Positions 10,281-16,477 of a stretch of DNA of 16,477 nt are shown piece by piece. Under the pieces are notes generated by a model. The model searched no databases. It had not been told where the DNA came from and saw nothing but the letters and a program-made list of their open reading frames with translations. The translations under genes and the position numbers were made by a program. This DNA is from Gammaproteobacteria bacterium UBA2168. Lineage in GTDB: Bacteria; Pseudomonadota; Gammaproteobacteria; Pseudomonadales; Azotimanducaceae. Position 1 is the first letter of the stretch. Every line of letters starts with the position of its first letter. The stretch spans positions 1 to 16,477 of the forward strand of contig DCWG01000140.1 in assembly GCA_002327525.1 (NCBI GenBank), given 5' to 3'.

Positions 10281-11222
10281 TCAGGCCCGTCTGGACAGGC
10301 GCCGCCGCGCAAAGTCGGCAATCCGCTGACGGTAGTGCTCCACGGTCTGCCCGGTGAGCACGCTCATGTTCTCATCCTTGCACGTCCCTTCCAGCCGACG
10401 CGCGAGTTCGCCGGTGGTATGCAGCATGTCTTCCAGCGCGTTGGCCGGCTCTTCCGGTCCCGGAAGCTGCATGATGAAAGTCAGTCCCGGCGTAGAGAAA
10501 GCATCGACGTCCGACAGGTCGAACGTACCGGGTTCCACCGCGTTGGCAACACTGTAGAGGGTCAGTTTAGACAGCGGGTGGATCTTGTGGAATATGTTCA
10601 TGTCGCCGTAACGCAGGCCCAGACCCTGCATGGCCTCGAACAGCTCGAACCCCTGAAAACGACCATCGCTCGCCAGTACGTGGATGATAAGCAACTCTTC
10701 GACCTCTCCCACCGCTTGCTCTCTCCCCGCGGCCGGCGCCTTACCGCTCTCCTCAGAGCCACCATGCGCACGAACACGTGCGGCCAGCGCACCCTGACGA
10801 TCCACTCGCACCCCGGTCGCCCGAATGGGTTCGTCCGGCAGATTTACCTCTTTCACCTGTGCGACCACGACGGCCTCATCGGCCTCGTCCACCTGCGCCG
10901 CAGGATCGGGCTGCGACAAGGAAGGTTCGACCGAACGCATACCAGTTTGTGCGGGCGGTCCGTCGGTCGGTTCGAGCAGCAGTGGCACCGGGTCGTCCAG
11001 ATCGAGGTCCGCCTGGCGTGGCTTGGTCATGACCCGGGCACCGCCGTTTGGCAGTTCACCGCGCAATCGTTCCATTTCGTCGACGTCATCCGGTATCAGG
11101 TCCGGGACGATATCCAGGCGATAGGGTTCCCGGCGACTGCGCCATGCAATCCAGAAGCCGTGGCCGATGACGGCGGCGATCAGCAGTCCACCGCCGATCA
11201 GAATTAAGCTCTTGATATCCAT
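10281..11222 (-). CDS. zipA: Cell division protein ZipA
   Basis: The product is 313 aa from the ATG at 11222, which has GAGGAG 6 nt upstream (11229-11234). The open frame runs further, to 11333 inside smc, but that start is not credible. Residues 5-25 (LILIGGGLLIAAVIGHGFWIA) form the single N-terminal membrane anchor, followed by Arg-rich 'WRSRREPYR', then an acidic, Pro/Gln-containing linker to about 175. The C-terminal FtsZ-binding domain (about 176-308) is well conserved: 'LLIIHVLASDGRFQGFELF', 'LYSVANAVEPGTFDL' and 'FSTPGLTFIMQLPGP'. ZipA tethers FtsZ to the inner membrane in the early division ring. It is followed after 14 bp by ligA and preceded by smc with a 76-bp gap. Confidence 0.95.
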   Translation of the reverse strand: MDIKSLILIGGGLLIAAVIGHGFWIAWRSRREPYRLDIVPDLIPDDVDEMERLRGELPNGGARVMTKPRQADLDLDDPVPLLLEPTDGPPAQTGMRSVEPSLSQPDPAAQVDEADEAVVVAQVKEVNLPDEPIRATGVRVDRQGALAARVRAHGGSEESGKAPAAGREQAVGEVEELLIIHVLASDGRFQGFELFEAMQGLGLRYGDMNIFHKIHPLSKLTLYSVANAVEPGTFDLSDVDAFSTPGLTFIMQLPGPEEPANALEDMLHTTGELARRLEGTCKDENMSVLTGQTVEHYRQRIADFARRRLSRRA

Positions 11223-11277
11223 CCGGGACTCCTCGGCCACATCATGCAGCCCACAACACTCAGGAAGGAAGCAACTG

Positions 11278-11291
11278 CAAGCATCTGCTTG
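11278..11291 (-). other. Short dyad between smc and zipA
   Basis: CAAGCATCTGCTTG is a perfect 6-bp inverted repeat around two bases, 7 bp after the smc stop on the transcribed strand. The smc stop itself lies in a second small dyad (TGAG-GG-CTCA on the minus strand, 11292-11301). The sequence that follows is T/C-rich (CAGTTGCTTCCTTCC) but not a clean U-run. Possibly an mRNA stability or attenuation hairpin. Weak. Confidence 0.3.
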
Positions 11292-11298
11292 TGAGCCC

Positions 11299-14200
11299 TC
11301 ACGAAGCCGCCATGCGGGCAGCCTCGTCGACATCCACGGACACCAGGCGTGATACGCCCGGTTCGTGCATGGTCACGCCCATGAGATGATCGGCCATCTC
11401 CATGGTTATCTTGTTGTGCGTGATCACGACGAACTGCACGTCCTCGCTCATTTCGCGAATCAGTTCCGCGAAGCGCTGTACGTTGGAGTCGTCCAGAGGC
11501 GCATCGACCTCATCCAGCAAACAGACCGGAGAGGGGTTGAGATGGAAGATGGCAAAAATCAGCGCCACGGCCGTCATCGCCTTCTCGCCTCCAGAGAGCA
11601 AGTGAATGCTCGAGTTGCGTTTACCCGGTGGCCGCGCCATGAGCGTAACCCCGGTATCCAACAGGTCCTCCCCCGTCAGTTCCAGATAGGCGTGTCCTCC
11701 GCCGAACATCTTCGGAAACAGTCTCTCGAGTTCTTCGTTGACCCGTTCGAATGTTGCCTTGAATCTCGTTTTCGTTTCCCGGTCTATTTTTCGTATCGCA
11801 CCTAGCAGCGTGTCCAGGGCACGCACAAGATCCTCATGCTGGGCGTCGAGGTAAGTTTTGCGCTCCGATTCCGCCTCGTATTCCTCGATCGCAGCGAGGT
11901 TTATCGCGCCGAGCCTCTGGATACGCCGGTCGACGCGCTCAAGCTGTGCTGCCCACTCCGCCTCGGCGGCCTCTTCGGGTAGCGTCTCGGCCACTGCGCC
12001 CGCATCGTGGCCTGTCGCCTGAATCTGCTCCAGGAGATTCGACTCGCGCACGTTGAGACCTTCCGTTTCGACGCGCGCCGTCTCAAGCTTCGATCGCACC
12101 GCTTCTATGCAGGCCTCCTTCTCGGCACGCTCCATCTCCAGCTGGCGCGCGCGGGCATCCAGTGCTTCCATGTTCGTTCGCACATCGCTCAGGCGCTGCT
12201 CGACCGCCAGCCGCTCGGTCAGCTTCGATTCCAGGTTCGATTGGAGTTCCGGCAGTGGGGTGGAACTGGACTCGATGCCCTGCTTGAGATCTTCCTGGCG
12301 CTCTAAGAGTTCTTCCACCTGACGCACGAGACGTTCGTGCGCGGTCTGACTCGCGGTGAGCCGCGACGCCAGGCCTTCACGTTCTGCATTCAGGGCATGA
12401 AAGCGATCCCGCGCGCCGCGAGCCGATTCGCGCGCCGCCATCAGTGCCTTCTCGCCCGACTGTCGTGCGGCGGTCAACCGCTCGCGTTCGTTGCCGTGCG
12501 CCTCCCGCTTGCTTTCAGCACCGCCGAGTGCGGCACGTGCCTGCGCGAGCCGCGACGATTCCTGCTCGATCTGACTTTCGATATCGGCTCGATCGCGTTG
12601 GATACGTACCCGGCGGGCATCCTCTTCCTCGAGTTGCACCCGGCGCACACCATGATCGGTTTTGAGTTGCCCGAGCGCCTTGCCGGCCAGATTGGCCCGC
12701 GCCTGCAGGGATTCCCGCTCCTGCTCGAGCTGCTCCACGCGCGCGCGACCTCCGGTGACCGCAAGTTGCAGATCGGTGAGCGTCTTCTCCGCCTCTTCCA
12801 CGCGCGCGGTCAGCGTTTCGAGTTCCTGTGCACGCTGGATGATGCCGGAATCGTCATCGATGACAGGCAGTTTGCGTATCCAGTCCGGTCCCACCCAGAA
12901 GCCTTCCCGGGTGATCGCACTCTGGCCGGGATGCAGCGTGTCCCGCACCGACATCGCAACCTCGGTGGCCTCCGCCGCGAACACACCGTGCAGCACCGAT
13001 CCCACGCCCAATTCGTCATTCACCACGAGCGAGGCCAGATCAGGCAGCTCTCCGTGTGATGGGCTGAACACGCGCTCCTCGATCAGCGTCACGTGTCCGT
13101 CCGTGACGTCGACCAGGGCGGCTGCGTAATCGGATACATCCTTCACCCGCAGCGCCTGGAGAAACTCCCCGAGCACCATTTCCACCGCACGCTCCCAGCC
13201 CGGTGCCACGCTGAGTGATTCACCCAGCCGCTCGGCATGCTCCAGTCCCTGTTCCGTCAGCCAGATTTCCGCGCCCTGGTCGATCCGGCCGAGCGCTGCG
13301 CGTTGCACAGCCTCCAGGCTCGCGAGTTCGTGGCGCAATCCCTGCACCTCACCCCGCGCTTCGTCAAGCACTCGTTCACGAGATAACACTTCTTCACGAG
13401 CACGGCCGAGCTCGGTCAGACATCGGTCGATATCGAATTCCAGAGCCTGATGATTACGCTCCGCGCTCTCGATTTCCTCGGCGAGCTCGTCCACGTGCGC
13501 GCTGCCGAGCGGCGAAGGCAACTCCGCTTCTTCCACCAACGCATCCAGCCGCGGGCGCAAGCGCTGTAACAGCTGTTCAAGGTGATCGATGCGCGAGGTC
13601 TGTACTTCCGCTTCGCGCTCGTTCGCCGATGCGGCTTGCGCAAACTCATCCCACGCACTCTGCATTTCCTTATCACGCGCCTCGAGACCGGACAGCGCGC
13701 CGCTGGCCTCGTCGTCCTCGGCGTGCGCAGCCTCGAGCCGTGGATTCAGTGCCGCAATGGCGGCGTTGAGTTCGTCTATCTGCGCACGATCCATGTCCAA
13801 CTGCCGGGCAGTTTCCTCGCCCCTCTGGCTAACGCCTTCCAGGTCGAGCTCAAGCTGCTGTACGCGTTCGGTATTGAACTGGATGGCTTCTTCTATGCGC
13901 CCTATATCACCACCGAGCTGATAGAACTCGCCCTGAACACGATTGAACTCTTCACTCGCCTGGGCGTGTTCCACCCGCGTCTTCTCGATGTCGGCGTCCA
14001 CACCACGTTGTTCTGCCTGGTGGCGCGCCAGTTCGATTTCCAGCCCCCGGATGGATGCGCGGTGCGCGTCGAGTTCTGCGCTGAGGTCGCGCAGTCGCAG
14101 CACGTGCAATTCGGCCGTGACTCTCCGCTCCTCTTCCTTGAGTTCCCGGTAGCGCACCGCGGCCTTGGCCTGGCGCTGAAGACGATCTAGCTGTCGTCCG

Positions 14201-14802
14201 AGTTCCTCCCGGATGTCCTTGATACGCTCGAGGTTCTCGTTGGTGTGACGGATGCGTTTTTCCGTCTCCCGCCGCCGCTCTTTGTACTTGGATACGCCGG
14301 CCGCTTCCTCGAGGTAGACACGCAACTCCTCAGGCTTGGCCTCGACCAGTTGGCTGATCATGCCCTGCTCGATGATGGAGTAAGTGCGTGGACCGAATCC
14401 CGTCCCCAGAAAAATGTCCAGGATATCCCGGCGCCGACACTTCGACCCATTCAGAAAGTAGGCCGACTGCGCGTCTCGAGTCACCTGCCGGCGGATCGAA
14501 ATCTCCGCATAGGCCGCATACTCGCCACCGATGCGGCCAGCGCTGTTGTCGAATATCAGCTCGATGCTGGCAGCCGATGTCGGCTTGCGTGAGTTGGATC
14601 CGTTGAAGATCACGTCGGTCAGGTTCTCGCCGCGCAACTGCTTGGCGGAACTCTCACCCATCACCCACCGAACCGCATCGATGATGTTCGATTTCCCACA
14701 ACCATTGGGGCCGACGACAGAGCAGCGATTTCCGGGGAAGGTGACCGTTGTCGGATCGACAAACGATTTGAAACCGGCGAGCTTAATGTGCTTTAAGCGC
14801 AA
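11299..14802 (-). CDS. smc: Chromosome segregation protein SMC
   Basis: The product is 1167 aa, the usual bacterial SMC length. SMC dimerises through its hinge and, with ScpA and ScpB, organises and segregates the chromosome by ATP-driven loop extrusion. The N-terminal head begins '[18 protein letters not shown]', has Walker A 'GPNGCGKS' (31-38) and the conserved Arg57 in '[15 protein letters not shown]'. Two very long Glu/Arg/Ala-rich coiled-coil arms flank a hinge at roughly 500-640, including '[20 protein letters not shown]' and '[11 protein letters not shown]'. The C-terminal head carries '[10 protein letters not shown]', the ABC signature '[10 protein letters not shown]' (1069-1078), Walker B '[13 protein letters not shown]' with Asp1097/Glu1098, and 'VITHNK'. 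The start is a TTG at 14802, placed by family alignment, with GGAAGA 11 nt upstream (14814-14819); no ATG alternative fits. scpA and scpB are not in the window. It heads the smc-zipA-ligA-lipoprotein run. Confidence 0.97.
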   Translation of the reverse strand: MRLKHIKLAGFKSFVDPTTVTFPGNRCSVVGPNGCGKSNIIDAVRWVMGESSAKQLRGENLTDVIFNGSNSRKPTSAASIELIFDNSAGRIGGEYAAYAEISIRRQVTRDAQSAYFLNGSKCRRRDILDIFLGTGFGPRTYSIIEQGMISQLVEAKPEELRVYLEEAAGVSKYKERRRETEKRIRHTNENLERIKDIREELGRQLDRLQRQAKAAVRYRELKEEERRVTAELHVLRLRDLSAELDAHRASIRGLEIELARHQAEQRGVDADIEKTRVEHAQASEEFNRVQGEFYQLGGDIGRIEEAIQFNTERVQQLELDLEGVSQRGEETARQLDMDRAQIDELNAAIAALNPRLEAAHAEDDEASGALSGLEARDKEMQSAWDEFAQAASANEREAEVQTSRIDHLEQLLQRLRPRLDALVEEAELPSPLGSAHVDELAEEIESAERNHQALEFDIDRCLTELGRAREEVLSRERVLDEARGEVQGLRHELASLEAVQRAALGRIDQGAEIWLTEQGLEHAERLGESLSVAPGWERAVEMVLGEFLQALRVKDVSDYAAALVDVTDGHVTLIEERVFSPSHGELPDLASLVVNDELGVGSVLHGVFAAEATEVAMSVRDTLHPGQSAITREGFWVGPDWIRKLPVIDDDSGIIQRAQELETLTARVEEAEKTLTDLQLAVTGGRARVEQLEQERESLQARANLAGKALGQLKTDHGVRRVQLEEEDARRVRIQRDRADIESQIEQESSRLAQARAALGGAESKREAHGNERERLTAARQSGEKALMAARESARGARDRFHALNAEREGLASRLTASQTAHERLVRQVEELLERQEDLKQGIESSSTPLPELQSNLESKLTERLAVEQRLSDVRTNMEALDARARQLEMERAEKEACIEAVRSKLETARVETEGLNVRESNLLEQIQATGHDAGAVAETLPEEAAEAEWAAQLERVDRRIQRLGAINLAAIEEYEAESERKTYLDAQHEDLVRALDTLLGAIRKIDRETKTRFKATFERVNEELERLFPKMFGGGHAYLELTGEDLLDTGVTLMARPPGKRNSSIHLLSGGEKAMTAVALIFAIFHLNPSPVCLLDEVDAPLDDSNVQRFAELIREMSEDVQFVVITHNKITMEMADHLMGVTMHEPGVSRLVSVDVDEAARMAAS

Positions 14803-14926
14803 TGATGTTTGGGTCTTCCGGAAAGCGCCAGTCTAATGGAAAAGAACGGCCGGTGTAACCGCTTTACCCCCTCCTCTATAGGGCGCTATTTATGGAGAAA
14901 AACTGAAGGGTGCGCATGCGCTAGAC
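14803..14926 (-). promoter_or_regulatory. Leader region between the GntR regulator and smc
   Basis: This 124-bp gap should hold the smc promoter. On the transcribed (minus) strand I see a TATAGA (14875-14880), 4 of 6 to a -10 box, without a clear -35; a purine-rich GAGGAGGGGG just after it (14868-14877); and a ribosome-binding GGAAGA near smc. Next to the regulator stop there is a perfect 10-bp palindrome GCGCATGCGC (14912-14921) without a U-run. No confident promoter can be named. Confidence 0.3.
14851..14861. promoter_or_regulatory. FadR/FCD-like operator candidate (GGT-N3-ACC dyad)
   Basis: CGGTGTAACCG is a perfect 4-bp inverted repeat with a 3-bp centre. GGT-N3-ACC is the core of FadR-type GntR operators (TGGT-N3-ACCA). 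It lies about 65 bp downstream of the end of the GntR/FCD gene and about 50 bp before smc, just downstream of a possible -10. A GGT-N3-ACC core is expected by chance a few times in 16 kb, so this is only a candidate. Confidence 0.3.
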
Positions 14927-15589
14927 CTAGTTTCCATTACACCCGAGCGCCATGCGTTTTTCGCGTCGGCCATAAGCACTCACCAACTCACACACTCGCA
15001 CCTCATCGCCTCCCGCGAGAGCCGCGAGCAAAGCGTCGTAGAACCGGGGTATATCCCAAGCGTCGATCTCGGTGTTATGGGTCACCATCCAGGTCAGCCG
15101 TTGGCTGACCGGGATCAGGCTGTTCGTGACCGAGCAAAGGAAGCGGTCGTCGACATTGGCCACCAGCGCTTCGAGATAGCGTCCTCTCGCCACGATCAAC
15201 AGCCGCAATACATCCACCGGCTGCTCGTCTCGCACGGCACGGTGCATCTCACAGACCGCCTCGCGCACGGGCTCGGTATCCCAGCCGGAGGATCGCGCCA
15301 GGCGGGTTGCGACCATAGTTAACAGTTCCGTGAAGAGCTCTGAAAACCCGGGAATCTGCTCTGGCTGCAGGCCGGTGACGATGGCGCCCCGCCGTGGAAT
15401 GATCTCGATCAGATGACGGCTCGCCAGTATCAACAGTGCCTCGCGCACCGAACCGCGTGAGACGTCCAGCTCGCGCGCCACCCTGAGCTCCCGGATACGC
15501 GTGTCTGGTGCAAGTGCCCCGGTGATGATCCCGAAGCCGATATGGTCGGCAATCTGCTCGGTGAGATTGACGTTCTGACGGAACACCAT
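14927..15589 (-). CDS. GntR family transcriptional regulator, FCD-like C-terminal domain
   Basis: The product is about 220 aa, typical of the FadR/FCD subfamily. The N-terminal winged helix is clear: 'IADHIGFGIITGALAPDTRIREL' leads into 'VARELDVSRGSVREALLIL' (about 37-55) and the wing 'IIPRRGAIVTG'. The C-terminal all-helical domain would sense a small ligand, but the family's metal ligands (Asp and three His) fall on Ala134, Tyr138, Tyr184 and Tyr206 in my hand alignment, so a metal site is probably absent. The start is uncertain. ATG codons at 15595 and 15589 are both possible; GGGG at 15596-15599 abuts the first but is 6 nt from the second, which I prefer. A TTG further up (15643) is less likely. 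It lies between ccmI and smc on the same strand, 124 bp before smc. Target genes are unknown; autoregulation or action on neighbours is a guess. Confidence 0.87.
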   Translation of the reverse strand: MVFRQNVNLTEQIADHIGFGIITGALAPDTRIRELRVARELDVSRGSVREALLILASRHLIEIIPRRGAIVTGLQPEQIPGFSELFTELLTMVATRLARSSGWDTEPVREAVCEMHRAVRDEQPVDVLRLLIVARGRYLEALVANVDDRFLCSVTNSLIPVSQRLTWMVTHNTEIDAWDIPRFYDALLAALAGGDEVRVCELVSAYGRREKRMALGCNGN

Positions 15590-15595
15590 GACCAT

Positions 15596-15690
15596 CCCCA
15601 ATGGAGTGTTTGCTACGGGTCTTTGGACAGCGCTGCCGCGCAATGGTTCGCTCGTTTCCGGTATCGGTTGTTATCCGGGCGCGCTGGGGA
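15596..15690 (-). promoter_or_regulatory. Gap between ccmI and the GntR gene
   Basis: This gap of about 95 bp should carry the regulator's own promoter if it is not read from ccmI. It contains an imperfect dyad, CCGGTAT...TTATCCGG (15658-15678), which could be an operator or part of a promoter (GATAAC on the minus strand). No convincing -35/-10 pair and no terminator were found. Confidence 0.2.
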
Positions 15691-16477
15691 TCAACCGCTG
15701 GGGGGAGACAGGCTCACGGTAAGATTCAACACTCTCTGCGCGACACTCAGGGCGAGTGGTTGCGAGCGCCACTCCCAGTCACCGGGATGTGCCATGACGG
15801 TCCCGGCCAGGCTCACACGCACCACCACCTCGACTGTGTCGACCGACGACAGCGGCACCGCCGGATTCATACTCACCGCATCGTCCAGCCGGATGTGCGG
15901 CGGAGGCTCGTCGAGCGGCCGGCGGACCACCGTTAGTGGCATCCCTCCACCCACCGGACGCGCGATTACGAACAGCACCGCCCCCTCCGGAGGCACCTCA
16001 CCATACTCGATGGATACGTCTATTCCCGGAACCAAGTCACCCAACTGCGCGCGCGCCTGCTCGAGACCTGCTCGCAGCGCCATGCGCTGACCCGGGTCCT
16101 GTACTTCGGACAGTGCGCGGTCCAGTAATCCGACCACTTCGCGAAAACGGCCTCCACGAAACCCATCCACCGCCAACATCTCGAGCACCTGGGGTTGGTT
16201 GGGCTGCCTCGCCAATATGCGCTCGGCGATGTCACGCGAGGTGTCATCCAGCATTCCCCCCGCCGCAAGGTATCTCGCATGCAGCCAGTACAGATCGACA
16301 CTGGGATCGTCTCCGACCACCGCGTGTGCCGAGCCAAAAGCGCTGGCCGCCTGCGCGTAGCTCTTCTGCTTGAGATGGATGTGGCCCAGCAGGTACCAGC
16401 TCTGACCGTCGTCCGGATGCGCACTCACACGCCCCTCCAGCATCACGCGCCACTGCGCCAACTTCACGCCGTCGGTT
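15691..16477 (-). CDS. ccmI: Cytochrome c maturation protein CcmI, C-terminal part
   Basis: The frame is open to the window edge (the codons before the in-frame GTG at 16465-16467 are also coding), so the N-terminus, normally two membrane helices, is outside the window. The visible 262 residues begin with tetratricopeptide-like repeats ('AHPDDGQSWYLLGHIHLKQ' then 'SYAQAASAFGSAHAVVGDD') over about the first 140. They end in the CcmI/CycH periplasmic beta-sandwich domain: 'VSIEYGEVPPEGAVLFVIAR', 'GGGMPLTVVRRPLDEPPPHIRLDD' and 'PLSSVDTVEVVVRVSLAGT', ending 'ALSVAQRVLNLTVSLS'. CcmI binds the C-terminus of apocytochrome c and hands it to the haem lyase complex CcmFH at the periplasmic face of the inner membrane. 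It is usually the last gene of a ccm operon, which would fit the rest of ccmABCDEFGH lying beyond the right edge. Confidence 0.88.
   Translation of the reverse strand, partial: TDGVKLAQWRVMLEGRVSAHPDDGQSWYLLGHIHLKQKSYAQAASAFGSAHAVVGDDPSVDLYWLHARYLAAGGMLDDTSRDIAERILARQPNQPQVLEMLAVDGFRGGRFREVVGLLDRALSEVQDPGQRMALRAGLEQARAQLGDLVPGIDVSIEYGEVPPEGAVLFVIARPVGGGMPLTVVRRPLDEPPPHIRLDDAVSMNPAVPLSSVDTVEVVVRVSLAGTVMAHPGDWEWRSQPLALSVAQRVLNLTVSLSPPSG

Noticed and set aside
14912..14921. Perfect palindrome GCGCATGCGC after the GntR stop as a terminator
   Set aside because: It has no room for a loop and no U-run directly after it on the transcribed strand; a 10-bp palindrome is also expected by chance at this length.

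Overview
The window looks like a piece of a gammaproteobacterial chromosome from a lineage outside the enteric/Vibrio branch. It is GC-rich and tightly packed, with gaps of about 5 to 145 bp. It carries smc (rather than mukBEF) directly followed by zipA, an FtsZ-anchoring protein essentially confined to Gammaproteobacteria, and then ligA. This smc-zipA-ligA order is familiar from Chromatiales-like and uncultured marine gammaproteobacteria. The species cannot be named from this sequence.

Layout: (a) 1-3109, plus strand: the 3' end of a DoxX-family membrane protein, then a complete M16 (pitrilysin/insulinase-type) zinc peptidase with a lipoprotein signal. (b) 3131-5209, minus strand: a DinG-type XPD-like helicase with an intact iron-sulfur cysteine set, convergent with the peptidase. 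(c) 5354-7638, plus strand: an exported PQQ/sorbosone-dehydrogenase-like beta-propeller protein, a tiny Tat-signal ORF that looks like an amidase gene with its whole catalytic core deleted in frame, and a luciferase-like (LLM) flavin/F420 oxidoreductase. (d) 7644-16477, minus strand, read from high to low coordinates: the C-terminal part of the cytochrome c maturation factor CcmI, a GntR/FCD-type regulator, smc, zipA, ligA, and a small lipoprotein with a lytic transglycosylase-like fold whose start overlaps the ligA stop.

Functionally, block (d) is a housekeeping chromosome-maintenance and division cluster: chromosome organisation (SMC), septal ring anchoring (ZipA), nick sealing (LigA), and a probable peptidoglycan enzyme. 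Block (c) looks like a small accessory set for oxidation of small molecules. Blocks (a) and (b) are unrelated single genes.

I found no CRISPR array, rRNA, tRNA, insertion sequence or phage gene, and no convincing novel system. The observations most worth a second look are the internally deleted amidase ORF (6540-6797), a GntR/FCD regulator in which the three expected metal-binding histidines all fall on tyrosines, and a FadR-like GGT-N3-ACC dyad in the leader between that regulator and smc. No gene-free stretch exceeds 300 bases. The longest gaps are 5210-5353, 14803-14926 and 15590-15690.
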